Shown: positions 43,016 through 54,150 of the stretch, one piece after another
Position numbering within the stretch: the stretch's first letter is position 1
Layout: the number at the start of each line of letters is the position of its first letter
Assembly: GCA_905147135.1 (NCBI GenBank)
Contig: LR990067.1
Location: forward strand, 6,758,001-6,822,000
Direction of reading: 5' to 3'
DNA length: 64,000 bases
From: Blastobasis lacticolella
Lineage: Eukaryota; Arthropoda; Insecta; Lepidoptera; Blastobasidae
Notes under the pieces: generated by a model
What the model was told of the DNA's origin: nothing
Seen by the model: the letters and a program-made list of their open reading frames with translations, nothing else
The model's database searches: none
Made by a program: the position numbers and the translations under genes

Positions 43016-43140
43016 TTGTGAAAGTTTTCCCTGGAGAGTACAACATGGAGTTCTTCAAGAAAGGGGTGAAAAGGTTTTTACGGGATCGACAAGGCGTGGG
43101 TGATGCCCCTGGTATTGCAAACGTCCATAAGCTAACCTAT
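43016..43140 (+). mobile_element. LINE 3' tail (family C)
   Basis: Encodes VFPGEYNMEFFKKGVKRFLR then DRQGVGDAPGIANVHK in one open frame, the least damaged coding of this tail in the window. Confidence 0.8.
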
Positions 43141-44525
43141 TAAAATATATACAGCCCCGTCACAGACAACCAGCAGAAGACAAGTACAAAAGTCTTACAC
43201 AGCACCCTGCCGAACTTTAAAAAGTTATTAATCTATGATTTAAAAAATCACAGTATACTCACTTCTTTTTTTTTTCAATTTCGCAACGCGACACTCTACT
43301 TCCGAAGTGGATTTTTTGCAGCTTTCAAAGCTTTCGAGGGAGGCGGGGCTGCAAAAAAGCTCTAAAAGCTTTTTCGCTAAAGGTCCCGTTGCTGGGGATG
43401 ATTTCATTTTTAATGCACAAAAAATAAGTTAAAACGGATTTATTCATTCTGATTCTATGTTTTTCTAAATACACATATTATTTTTGACACGAAAAATACA
43501 AAAGTACATCCATCCATATTGGAGCATAGTATTGGTGAGACGTTCTTCTTTAATAATAAAAGATACAACATTTACGTGCAGTTTTTGCAACGTTGGTCAA
43601 TGTTAATCATCGATAAAAAGTCTTTCCGTCTCTGTCTACTACTCACCATTGATAAGAATGGCGAATTTTAATTGGTGATTAACAAATAGATTAACGTACG
43701 AGAAGCTGGCTGTTAATATTTTAGATAATTAATAAACATGTATGTTGGACAAATTCGCAATGTGTAATAAATACGTTGGTGCTATTCATTTCCGGCCGAG
43801 CATTTCCATGGCCGACATTTTATTTTAATATCTTCGATTTAATCGTGACATATACCTAGGTCTCGGTCTTCCCCTTCCAACACTTTAATTCACTCCTGCC
43901 TGCTACATTAAATATTTTTCGATAATCTCCTCTCTATTCCTTTAAATATGACCAAATCAACTCAGCATTTTTAAAACAATTTTCCAGTACTACAGTGACT
44001 TCAACTAGGTATTAGCAGCGTTCCCTCCACCTCTACCCTAAAACTTTATAATCTAAACCGACCATACATACAATGCATACAAACATCGCCGACAGTGTCG
44101 GTAAGCTGAAAATACCTACAAATTAATATCTCAAAGGGTTACTACACAATGGCCGTCCACATGATTTTGTTTACATTTCGCTTCAATCTGTCATAATCTG
44201 TATATTGTCAACTCAGTGGGTTTTATCGTACAAGCGCGGACGAAAGTGAAAGGAAACATATTATTTATTTTAGAGCCCCTTAAATGTGGATTCGAGAGGA
44301 AAAAAGTATCTCCAAATCCATATGTGGACAAGGCTATGGATCCTAATGAAAGGAGGGTGAGCCGTGGTATCACTTCCTATCAGTTAAGAATGGATGCCAC
44401 TTTACCTAACATCAAGTAAGGTAAAATGTATGCTTAATACAAAGTAACAAAAAAGTAAATGAATGTTAAAACATTATTTCTCAAACACATTGTTTACTTA
44501 TTTAAAACTTCCAGGTACCTTAAGT
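43141..44525. other. Intergenic sequence, no gene recognised
   Basis: Contains GCAGCTTTCAAAGCTTTCGA and GCAAAAAAGCTCTAAAAGCT around 43317-43370, forming imperfect palindromes. The + frame 44216-44419 lacks known motifs. Confidence 0.35.
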
Positions 44526-44527
44526 CA

Positions 44528-44640
44528 TCGTTATCATCATCCAAGCGCTTATCCGGCCTCTGCCAGGGTTCGCTTTCCTACTCATTTTTCTCCACATCGG
44601 CCGGTCTTCGGCATTCTCGCGTCGTAGAGCTATAACATTC
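44528..44640 (-). mobile_element. LINE C-terminal fragment (reverse)
   Basis: The reverse complement has CTCTACGACGCGAGAATGCC, GAAGACCGGCCGATGTGGAG and AAATGAGTAGGAAAGCGAAC, parallel to 29530-29620. An ATCATC-type tail is at the left end. Confidence 0.65.
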
Positions 44641-45231
44641 AGCAGGTACCTTAAGTACGTGCACTTTATTGATAAATAAGCTGAAATTGACACTCGTAAG
44701 GAAGATTAACTTGTTTGCATTAACATTAGATGACGTACCAGTTTTTTACTTAGTTTTATGAAACATTTAAAATTACATTTATTATGGCACACACAAAAAC
44801 TTACCTAAACAGATTAATCTAACAGTTTTTTTATTTACTTAAACATTAATCAAACGTGTGACCTCAACAAAATCTCAAGTAAAACATAAAAATAACACTT
44901 CTGCACCCGCCAGTACACCGACTGCAACTATAATAGAACCTCACTGATTTTTCGCTACAAATCACAGCCCCGTACGTCCACACGCATTATGCTCATACAA
45001 GTCATACAACAATGCTTTTCGAACGCACCGCTGAGCATCGATTGTTCACTTTTGTGCCCGATTGTACCGCTACCTGCTGAGTTGATGTTATTATTGTATG
45101 GGTCTCATTGTCTGTCGGTCGGTCATCATATTTGTCGTATTTCTGACCTTGGGGTTGGTAACCAGTGGTTACTGACTATGCTTGTCATTTAGCTATTGCT
45201 TTTAAAATTGGCTCTCTGATAGGAGTCTAGG

Positions 45232-45375
45232 CAGCGTAAGTAGGCCTCCCACAAGATGGACCGACGACCTGGTAAAGATCGCAGGTACCAGCTGGATGCG
45301 CACGGCACAGGACCGGCCTTTGTGGAGATCTCTGGGCGTCTTTCGGCTAATATGATGATAATGATGATGATAGGA
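45232..45375 (+). mobile_element. RTE-like LINE 3' tail
   Basis: GTAGGCCTCCCACAAGATGG, ACCAGCTGGATGCGCACGGC and GGCCTTTGTGGAGATCTCTG followed by an ATGATGATAATGATGATGAT tail. It matches 58037-58225. Confidence 0.75.
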
Positions 45376-45395
45376 CTCTGTCGTCACTGCTGGAT

Positions 45396-45654
45396 CATCA
45401 TCATCACAGCCCGTAACAGTCTACTGCAGGACTTAGGGCCTCTCCCACGAAAGGGGAGGTTATTGCCATAATCTCCACGCACAGCAGGCGGGTTGGAGAT
45501 CGCAGTGTTTAAATATAACAATGGAAAATGCTGCTGCCCATTTTCGAGACTCCGGAGACTCTTGATCTTTTGCCTCGAAAACATTAGTCGCCTTGTACGA
45601 CACCCATGAGTGTAAGGGGTTGGTGCTATTCTACTCTGCCGGACACCACACGGC
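45396..45654 (-). mobile_element. SINE-like element, family B, with 11-bp target duplication
   Basis: CACTGCTGGAT occurs at 45385-45395 and 45655-45665. The body is full length. A second independent case of the same insertion signature as 41607-41868. Confidence 0.9.
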
Positions 45655-46040
45655 CACTGCTGGATACCAATGTTATATTGGTTTTAAGACTTTCGTTATT
45701 CTAGGCACCTTAAGTTACGTTAAAAGCTTATCTGACAATATCTTTCCACTTGATCTGACGCAGAATGAGGACAAATATTTGCAATACAATTTGCAAAAAA
45801 CCTGCGAAGAGCACCATAATCTATTATTCCGGTCAAATACATTTTATGAATGAGAAGTTTTTATGTTGCAGAGATACGATGTAAGCTTATATGGTTGCAA
45901 GCTTATAGTGTACGACGATTTGATTCAATACAATTTGACACTTGTTAAATACAGGGTGTTATAAAAAAACTGTTTTCTATCCGAAAGGGACGTATCAGAC
46001 ATAACGAAAATAACAAAAAAAAATTCGTGACAATTTATAT

Positions 46041-46330
46041 TTTAATCGTCTTGGCGTCAATATCCCAGGGCCCGGGGTCCGGGGACCATGATCAAGGATT
46101 TGTCAGATCGTAATTACAATGGAGCGACTGCCGTGTGACCTCCATAACCGTGTTTACAGGGGAACCTGACCAGATGGGATCATGGCTACATATTCAGTTG
46201 TCTGAATGTGCAGGTTTCCTCGCGATGTTTTCCCTCACCGTAAATAGTAATGTTTATAACTCGGAAAAAGTCATTTTTACATCGCTCTAGCTTATGAGTC
46301 ACACTCGGTAGCCATCCATCGACGCTCTTC
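46041..46330 (-). mobile_element. SINE family A (reverse)
   Basis: TCGTCTTGGCGTCAATATCC, GGACCATGATCAAGGATTTG, ATGTTTTCCCTCACCGTAAA and a degraded head ending CATCGACGCTC. Confidence 0.8.
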
Positions 46331-46604
46331 ATTTAAATGCAATTTTTATTATTTATGGAAATAAATAAAATAAACAAATAATCGTGGACAAACTCACACA
46401 GAACAACCTAGCCCCAAACTAAGCAATCTATAATCCTATAATCTATAATGTCTCTCTTCTATAGGCCTGCTGGAAGAGATTTCTTCTTAGAAATAAGTAG
46501 TGCCTGTTGTGTCGTCTTTAATTTTGTAATTTCTGTATGCTTTATATCGTGTGCAATAAATTGTTAAATAAATAAATAATAAATAAGCAAATATTTTACT
46601 ATGA

Positions 46605-46790
46605 GTGCTAGATAACTGATATACTACTTAAATACTTTTTAAAAACATACTTAATATACATAGAACACCCAGACCCTTAACAGAAATTAAAATTCATCGT
46701 TTCAATTTCTGCCCAGAAGGTATTGAAACCCGGGACCTGTTACATGGCAGACCAATGAACCACTCAGGTCGTCAAATTATGGACGTCAAA
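46605..46790 (-). mobile_element. Second tRNA-derived SINE (family T)
   Basis: On the - strand: GACCTGAGTGGTTCATTGGT, then CCATGTAACAGGTCCCGGGT and TTCAATACC. That is A-box- and B-box-like spacing with no fully paired tRNA fold. The body continues leftward as ATACTTAATATACATAGAAC. An interrupted copy is at 52955-53410. Confidence 0.65.
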
Positions 46791-47625
46791 TGAAATTGAC
46801 AAAACATACCTAATCAGAACAAAAGTCTTCATTTTGATTCCTCTACAGACCAATCGAATCATCTAACTAAAGCATCTACTTAACTACTCCAAATGTTCCA
46901 ACTAACACCCTAAGTAGGAACTTTCCTACCTACAATACAAATATCAGTGCCACCAACCCATCGAAGTAACCACAAGTGACTATTTATTAACTATTTATAT
47001 CGCTAACCCATTCAAGCCATTCAAACATCATACAATACAGTCCTTAACTTGAAAATATTAAAAGTACTACATGTCAACCGAGGACAAAGTTACTAAATGC
47101 GGTTGTGACAATAGAAAATCGTATGAAACTCCTTGATAAGGGACTGAACCAAACTGCAAAATGTAAGTTTGTGGATGTCGTCATTTTGGAGGGCTCTCAT
47201 GTTGAGTATGGGCTGGTTGAAACCTCTTTGAAAGTTGTTACGCATCTGCTACCAATGTGGAAAAGTCGTATTGTAACTGGTTTAGTAGGTTGTCAATGTG
47301 CAATTTCGTCTTATATGGGAAGCTAGCTAGGTAATAATAGAAAATTGTAATTATGACCGTTTGTCCCCTTTGTCCTTGCTGTGAATTTTATTATGACCTG
47401 ATTTTAGACACAGAATAAGTTACATTTTATTTACATTATAAGATATAGTAACAATATTTACATAATACAACAATATAGTAACAAGTATACATAAAAATAT
47501 ACACAAAACTAAACTTATTTAAAGATAAAAAATTTGCCCAAGTTCCTCAGTAGCCGGATAAGCGCCCAGAAGGCTGAAATTCAGAATAGCTCAAATTATG
47601 ATTAGGTATTGGCAGTGTGGCGACC

Positions 47626-47772
47626 GTGGCCTAATGGTTAAGGGGTCCGACTTGTACCCCGAGGTACCGGGTTCTTATCCCAATGCCAACATGTACCAAT
47701 GACTCTTTTCTGAGTTATGTACATTAGTTGAACACTAACCGTTGCTCTTAATGTGGGGAAAAACATGATGAA
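47626..47772 (+). mobile_element. SINE family A, head half
   Basis: GACCGTGGCCTAATGGTTAA (A box region), GTACCGGGTTCTTATCCC (B box region) and GTACATTAGTTGAACACTAA. It breaks off after the AACATGATGA segment. Confidence 0.85.
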
Positions 47773-47804
47773 GTAGGTAAGTAGCTTAATTATTTATACT
47801 TTAT

Positions 47805-47990
47805 AACCCTCCTCGATAAAAGAAGGGTGTTAATAAGTTTGGCGTGTGTATCTGTATTTCTGTCTGTGTCGAAATCGGTCTATCCCGAACGGATAGACCG
47901 ATTCGATCCGGATTTCTTTGTTGAAAAGCGGGTTTAATCTAGATTTCTTTGCTTTGTTTCAATAAAATCGGTTAAGTAGCGTAGGAAATA
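47805..47990 (+). repeat. Probable MITE/Helitron-like fragment with hairpin
   Basis: CCTCCTCGATAAAAGAAGGG starts it. CGGTCTATCC and GGATAGACCG form a perfect 10-bp stem around CGAA at about 47877-47900. AATAAAATCGGTTAAGTAGC lies near the end. No second copy in the window, so the class is a guess. Confidence 0.4.
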
Positions 47991-48601
47991 TTTAAGTGTA
48001 ACTTCTTGGGAGGTTTCCCGACATTTTTCTGTCGGTCAGGTTAATTCCCATTCTTTTGAGAGGACGCTGTACGAAGCGAAATTAGCCTACGTGAATTAGG
48101 TATTTAACACCGGTACAATCTCTATGTCTTATTTCTAAAGGCAACCTTACCAGTTATATCTTCCAGATAACCTCCAGAAAGTCGCGAATCAATCACAAAC
48201 AGTACCCGCCGAGTTTGTACCCGAAAATCCCTCTTGTTTAAATGAGATTAAATTCAATCAAATTGATAGTAATTGGACCTTCCTTTAGGATCCAATGCAC
48301 TCGACATTGCGGCTGCTGTACTATGAAAAACCACTCTTATGCACTACAAAATAAGACTCATATTGCTTTGGCGAAATATCTTTCACTTACCACGATTTGG
48401 AATGGATTAAAATTTAAAGTTACTAGTGACATTAGAATATCAATCTTGGTGCCTAATGTTTAAGGTTGATTTTAGTGTGAAAGTTCGCTTTGACCTTAAA
48501 ATACAGGAAAAGGGGTGCAGTTTGACAACGAATCGTTATTAATTTGTATAAGATCTGTTGAAAGATGTAATAAATAACAGGCGAATATCTACTTAGTCGT
48601 T

Positions 48602-48807
48602 ATTATCATCACAGCTCATAACAGTCCACAGACTTAGGACCTCTACCACGAACGGGAAGGTTATTGCCATAATCTTTTCGAGATTCGGTTCGAGATCGCA
48701 GTGTTATAAATATAACAATAGAAAACGCTGCTGCCCATTTACCAGCCTACGGAGACTAGATCTTTTGCTTCGAAATCATTAGTCACCTGGTACGATACCC
48801 ACGAACC
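48602..48807 (-). mobile_element. SINE-like element, family B, degraded (reverse)
   Basis: ACAGTCCACAGACTTAGGAC, CGCTGCTGCCCATTTACCAG and a truncated head at ACGATACCCACGAAC. Confidence 0.75.
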
Positions 48808-48872
48808 CTCATCTAAACACTTTTACAAACTGTCTCATTTATAATGAGTAGTGTTATATAAAGCAGTCGATC

Positions 48873-49137
48873 ATCATTATCATCATCACAGCCCATAACA
48901 GGCTACTGCAGGACTTAGAGCCTCTCCCACGAAAGGGGAGGTTATTCCCGTAATCTCCACGCTTGGCAGGCGGGTTGGCGATCGCAGTGTTTAAATATAA
49001 CAATGGAAAATGCTGCTGCCCATTTTTCAAACTACGGAGACTTTTGATCTTTTGCCTCGAAAACATTAGTCGCCTTATACGACACCCACGAATGTAAGGG
49101 TTTGATGCTATTCTACTCTGCCGGACACCACACGGCC
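48873..49137 (-). mobile_element. SINE-like element, family B (reverse)
   Basis: CATCATCACAGCCCATAACA tail side, GGAGGTTATTCCCGTAATCT, and GCCGGACACCACACGGCC at the head. It lies between imperfect direct repeats of about 62 bp (48808-48870 and 49229-49291). Confidence 0.85.
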
Positions 49138-49299
49138 ACACCAAATCGATATATGTGATATTATTGTGTTTAATCAATAAAATTAACATTCATCAAAATC
49201 CGCTCAGTAGTTTTTGTGTGAAAACATTCATCCAAACACTTTTACAAACTGTCTCACTTATACTTAGTAGGATTTTATAAAGCAGTCGATAATTAACTG

Positions 49300-50690
49300 T
49301 TATTAATATAAATAAAAACTTAATTTATTTAAGAGAGGACTCCATTCGGCAGAGGTCAGACGGGTTAGGGTCGGGAGTGATCTTGGCGTTATCCAGCAAT
49401 AGCGTTCTATGGAGCCTTGCTATCACTGGTCCATCACGCAGGCCCAATCTCTTCAAGTTCCCGCGTAGAGAAGTTGGGACAAGGCACAATGTACTTTTTA
49501 AAATGTATGTACATTTTAGGAATAAGTATCTAAAGGTTTGAGACGCTAGTTTAAGTCAATGTTGTTGACTTGCCTGTACATTAAGCTGATCTTTAGTCAA
49601 AGGTTGCCTGGTAGATATCGCTTGTAGCGATAAAGCCTAATTAAATATTAAAATAAAATTTATTTATTTTAAAATAAATAATAAATAATTTATCTATTTA
49701 AGAGACCTAAATGGAAAAGAGAAGTTCTATGATTATTTTATGGTGTATGGCTCTTTATATTCGCGTTGTGTGTCGCAATGTAATTTTTTTAATAAAACCA
49801 ACCCAATAAAGTACAGAATACGAAGAATAAACTGCCGATAAAGTCGTAACATCCCTAATAGACGATATTATATTGAATAATACGACCATTTCACAGCATT
49901 GGAACAGTTTATTGAATATTTATTGTCATTCCGATGAATTTATTTGCAATTTCTTAAGAATAATGGCCTTTACGCTGTTATGGGTTACACATATTGTGAC
50001 ATTACATATGGATAGTGTAGGAGGTGTTGTTCTGTTTCGAAAAATATGTTTTTTAAGAGAGAGACGAAGCTCTAGAAAGCCGGACTAAAAGCATTTAGTA
50101 TTTACTGTCGACAGCTGTAGCTCGTAGCAAGAATTAAGGTCTTAAACACAAGCAAAAGGGAAAAACGAAACGTACTTACATACGTCAGTATATCACATAA
50201 AAATACATGTTTTTTTCATACAATTCCCTAAGAAAAGGATATTTTATCTATCGCCACAACCGAGATTGTTTTGCTCGTAAACGGTTGAGAATTTAAAAAT
50301 GTTCTTGAAACAAAAGTTGTAGAGAGTTTTATGTACATTACCGTAGTGTACGAGTAAGAACATTTTTCGCTATAGGCCGCTGTTTTCGAGTTATAATAAA
50401 AAAACTAAAGAAAGTGCCAAAATTACGCAGTTTTTGAGCACTGTAGGAGTAACACCAGCTCGTCGCGGTCGAAAACTTCAAAAACTTCATTAGTATATGG
50501 GGATGATAGTAGGAAACTAGGAATGATATGGGTTGTTAGAAGGCTGCCATGTTTGCCTTTACTCATGATCTATACTGGTCATGTTTGGCTTTAGTCATGT
50601 TCTGATTAAGTCATAAATTAATAAAGTTCTCTTGTTGTCATATTCTGCTTTCGTCATATTCGGATTTTGCGAGATTTTTTTTCTTTTATA
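49300..50690. other. Intergenic sequence, one possible retroelement remnant
   Basis: On the - strand about 49330-49490 reads RLGLRDGPVIARLHRTLLLD-like residues, perhaps a retroelement end, but no partner is in the window. 49650-49700 is an A/T-rich run. Otherwise nothing recognised. Confidence 0.35.
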
Positions 50691-50693
50691 ATT

Positions 50694-50778
50694 GGACTAA
50701 CCAGGCATTTGACCGCCTTCTCACCTGATGGTAAGCGACGATGCGACCTATGATGGAGCATGCCTGCCTGGGAACAGG
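50694..50778 (-). mobile_element. LINE 3' tail (family A), short (reverse)
   Basis: ACTAACCAGGCATTTGACCG, CTCACCTGATGGTAAGCGAC and GGAGCATGCCTGCCTGGGAA. Terminal 85 bp of the LINE at 56405-57195. Confidence 0.75.
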
Positions 50779-50779
50779 G

Positions 50780-51995
50780 GTTATGACTAGTGAAGTCACC
50801 AGTTTGCATACAGGACATGAATTATTCCAGAGCACCCTACAGACACTGGACACCGCATCCGCCTAATGTTTTCCGCAACAGCCCACTGCGAATACGTCAC
50901 AACTCACAATTCAAAAGAAATGAGGGTAAAAAGAGAAAACACGCCGTCCCCGCGGCACATGGCGTGTGTCAAACGGCTACTCCCTCTATACTCGGGGCAG
51001 GGCCGGATCAAGGAGCAATCTATTTCATTTCATTTTAATTTTATTATGAATCAAATCACCTTCCGTACACTCATTCCCATCCGCGGCTGGATAAGGGCCT
51101 AAGATTCTTATGTTCTGCGAAAAGCTCATCAAATACTCCCCACCGCCTTTGCGATATAGTCAGGCCATCTCGCCCGTGGTCGGCCGAAGATGTCCAGTTC
51201 TTGGTTGCCATTCCAGTATCTTAATTAAGAAGGTTCAAATAAAAAGAAAATTGGATTAGGATATGAATTATTTCGGAACCTACTTAAGAGAGGGGTCAGG
51301 TAACTCATAACATACTGTACAATTTCATTATTGATCAAATCAGGCGTTAATTCGCGGTAACTCATAATTTATTGGATATCATCATCATATCATTCAAATA
51401 GCATATCATTGGCCTTAGACATCTATTAGATGATTAGATGAAACAGCGTCACTGTTAATGGTACGGTACTTTCTCTGATGGTTGTAGAAATCAACACGGA
51501 AAAGACAGATTCGGTCACACAGTGGGTAGGAGTATTGCATATCAAATATTGAAGCTTTATCCCATCTGCCAATGGCTCTGCACACTCCGTGACCATGGAT
51601 AGCGTATTGGTATAGTGTGGTGAGCAATTGGTGGGCGGGAACTGAAAATTCAGGAAAGTGAAATACTCGTCATTTGTTATTCGATCCAATACTTTACAAT
51701 GACTCTATTCTAGTCTAATCACACTCATCTAAACCAAACCCCTGAGTTCATCCCTGGGTGAGGTCTGCACGACATCGGCCCTGGAATCGACATTCCGACA
51801 GCGGCCCGCCGCGGCACTGGCGCCGCCCCTGGCGTCGCTCGCTTTCCATTTACAACATATTTCCAAAATTATATACAGGTAAGAACAAGTACCAATGTGG
51901 ATATAACAAACCAAACCAAAAAAAAAAAAAAAGATAAAAACCAAACATTAAATTTCTTATTGTGTCTTTTTTTATGAAGTATTGCCTAGTTCGAG
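50780..51995. other. Intergenic sequence, no gene recognised
   Basis: Short open frames only. An A-run of about 16 lies near 51918. The GC-rich CCGCCGCGGCACTGGCGCCG at about 51807 sits in a frame with no known motif. Confidence 0.35.
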
Positions 51996-52000
51996 TCATG

Positions 52001-52320
52001 AGCGTCGGTGGCCTAATGGCTAGTGGATCCTACTCGTAAGCGAGAGGTACCCAATTCGATCTACAGTGCTGCCAAGTACCAACCGATGCTCTTAGGGCGA
52101 GTCAAAACATCATCAGGAAACCTGCACATTCAGGCGTTCAACGTGTAACCATGATCCAATCTGGTCAGGTTCCCCTGGTAGCAAAGTCGCGGAGGTCAGA
52201 TGGCAGATGCTCCACTGTAGGTACCTAATCTGACTAAGCCTGGACATGATTAATTCGGACCGCGGGCTCTCGTGTGCAAGAACACAACCGGGACATTAAC
52301 GCCAAGTTGGTTATTTCTTA
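52001..52320 (+). mobile_element. SINE family A, complete sense copy
   Basis: Best sense-orientation copy. The A-box region TGGCCTAATGGCTAGTGG is at 52009-52026, followed by the degenerate B-box CAATTCGATCTAC. The body has CCATGATCCAATCTGGTCAG and GGTCAGATGGCAGATGCTCC. The tail has GGGACATTAACGCCAAGTTG and then AT-rich sequence. Length is about 320 bp. It is transcribed by Pol III if active and has no coding capacity. Confidence 0.88.
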
Positions 52321-52649
52321 TATTTTACACAATTTAAGTTCGGATCTAGTTGTTATCTACTTACATCCGTATTCATAAACAATACTTGACTATTTTTTTA
52401 TTTAAAAAGTGGGCTCTCCAAGGCTTTCTCAGTCCCAGTATCACTGCGACCATTCCTGATCTATTATGATCGCCTCTTTTTTACAGTTCAGTGCTAATCC
52501 TTGCAGCTTCTCTGAACTTTAACAGGTTCTTAAATACTTGTCTAAATAAAGTACCGTTACTATGCATTCCCACAGTGTTCGTATGGCTTGCTTTGGGATA
52601 AATAAATATAATATTTGGTATCAATATGGCTCTACATGATGGTCAATTT

Positions 52650-52755
52650 CGTTCATTTCGACGGATGCATGGCGGTCGCCACATAAGTATTGTCAGTTGG
52701 AACCCTGTGCGCACGCGCACTGTGAGACCACATAGTAACGTTCCTGAATGCGAGA
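52650..52755 (+). repeat. Dispersed repeat with inverted copy in Dll intron
   Basis: AGTTGGAACCCTGTGCGCAC and CATAGTAACGTT are found inverted at 23255-23345 (CGTTACTATGAGGTCTCACA, GCACAGGGTTCCAACTAACG). About 90 bp. Class unknown. Confidence 0.6.
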
Positions 52756-52954
52756 TGACATGTTTTGACAGCATCAGCATCCATATTTAATTCTCTTGTT
52801 GTAATTTGTTTAATTGTAATGTGTTGTATCTCTATTTCAGTACGTTTGTCGAGTGTCGAACGGTTTTTAAATTTTTAATTACATTGGCACCATCTAACAG
52901 TTTAGAAACTGGGAAAACTAGCGTCATGCGTCAAAATATTAAAAATATATAAAA

Positions 52955-53410
52955 AACATGCTTGGACAGTTCACACAGCGCCATCTAGATCATAGTAAGC
53001 AAAGCTTGTGTCACTGAAAACTACTTAAATACTTTTAAATACATGCTTATTATACATATAATATCTAGACCCGCAGGCAGCCGTACCACAGAGCATACTA
53101 GGGTATGTTCGTTTTTTCTGTCTACGATATGTTCCTTCCAGTCAAGTGACTGGCTGACTCGACTAGCCAGCGTCGGGTAAAAACATATCCAGCCGTTGCC
53201 GGCTTGACGATGTCGCGTACCATTGTAGATTGTATGACATTCATAAGTGTTTTATAAAAATCAAAATTGAAAAGAAGAAATCCGTAACAGAAATTAAAAT
53301 TAAATTAATATTATTTCAATTTCAGCTCGGCCTGGAATCGAACCCAGGAACTCTGCGCGGCAGACCGGCAGACCGGTGGCAGATGTTAACCCCCTAAACA
53401 ACTCAGGTCC
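52955..53410 (-). mobile_element. Family T SINE interrupted by about 200 bp
   Basis: The - strand has an exact B box GGTTCGATTCC at 53334-53344. 52955-53078 and 53283-53410 together match the uninterrupted order at 46605-46790 (TACTTTTAAATACATGCTTA ... AACAGAAATTAAAAT). The insert at about 53079-53282 contains CCAGTCAAGTGACTGGCTGA, a local palindrome. Confidence 0.6.
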
Positions 53411-53757
53411 ATTTCGAATTTTCCATGCCCCGAATAAATATCGAAAATCGTTCGACTCGAGGCGAGCGGTTCAAAAATACAGCCCCTGATGGTTAAAATA
53501 ATGTGCCGCATTTAGGTATGCGGACAAAAATAATTTGCAATATTTAATTTTTTTACCACTGAGGAGGGACTTTTTTTATTAGACTATCCAAGCATTTGAC
53601 CGCTATTACACCCTGGTGGTTAGTGACGTTTCACCCGAAGATGGAGCATGCCTGTCTAGGAACAGCTTATTCATTCTAGCATATAAAGCGTCCTAATTAT
53701 ATTAATCAGGGAACACAGTCACAGGCAACGTGTTCCTTTCCTTAGCCGCACGCATTA

Positions 53758-54150
53758 TAGACATAGACATAGACATAATATTTATTTGGCAATTTCTACA
53801 ATATAAATTAACACAATACAGAATTACAGAATATCGCAGCTAAATAATACTCTTTTAAATAGTATTGTCTTTCTGCCGGTGAGTAAGGTTTCCAGTGCTC
53901 CATGGGGTGGGGATATGGTGAACCGTGGCTTTGGCAGTGAAGTGGCATTTGCCTTTTGCTGCCAGTGCAACGTGTTATAGAGGTAGGCAACGCATTAGCG
54001 ATACTCTTGGTCTTGCTAATGTCTATAGGCAGTGGTGACCACTTTCCATCAGGTGGCCCGCTTGCCTGTTTGCCTAAAGTATGACATAACAAAATATTTC
54101 TTACTAACATAGATTAGGTTAAATATTGTAGTGTCATGCCAAACTAGAGC
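53758..54150 (-). mobile_element. Element X copy, interrupted by a D2 repeat
   Basis: 53758-53815 has TAGACATAGACATAATATTT and TTATTTGGCAATTTCTACAA. 54087-54150 continues with AACAAAATATTTCTTACTAA and ATATTGTAGTGTCATGCCAA. The intact order is at 38534-38651. The break is flanked by TAACA on both sides. Confidence 0.78.
53816..54087 (+). mobile_element. D2 repeat inserted in element X
   Basis: CCAGTGCTCCATGGGGTGGG, ATAGAGGTAGGCAACGCATT and CAGTGGTGACCACTTTCCAT. It ends at AAAGTATGACA before the second TAACA. Longest D2 copy: its left 60 bp (GAATATCGCAGCTAAATAAT) is absent from 25230-25447. Confidence 0.75.

Noticed and set aside
46680..46790. Possible tRNA gene on the - strand
   Set aside because: A and B box-like words are present but stems are not complementary, and a second copy with the same flanking body exists, so it is a SINE.
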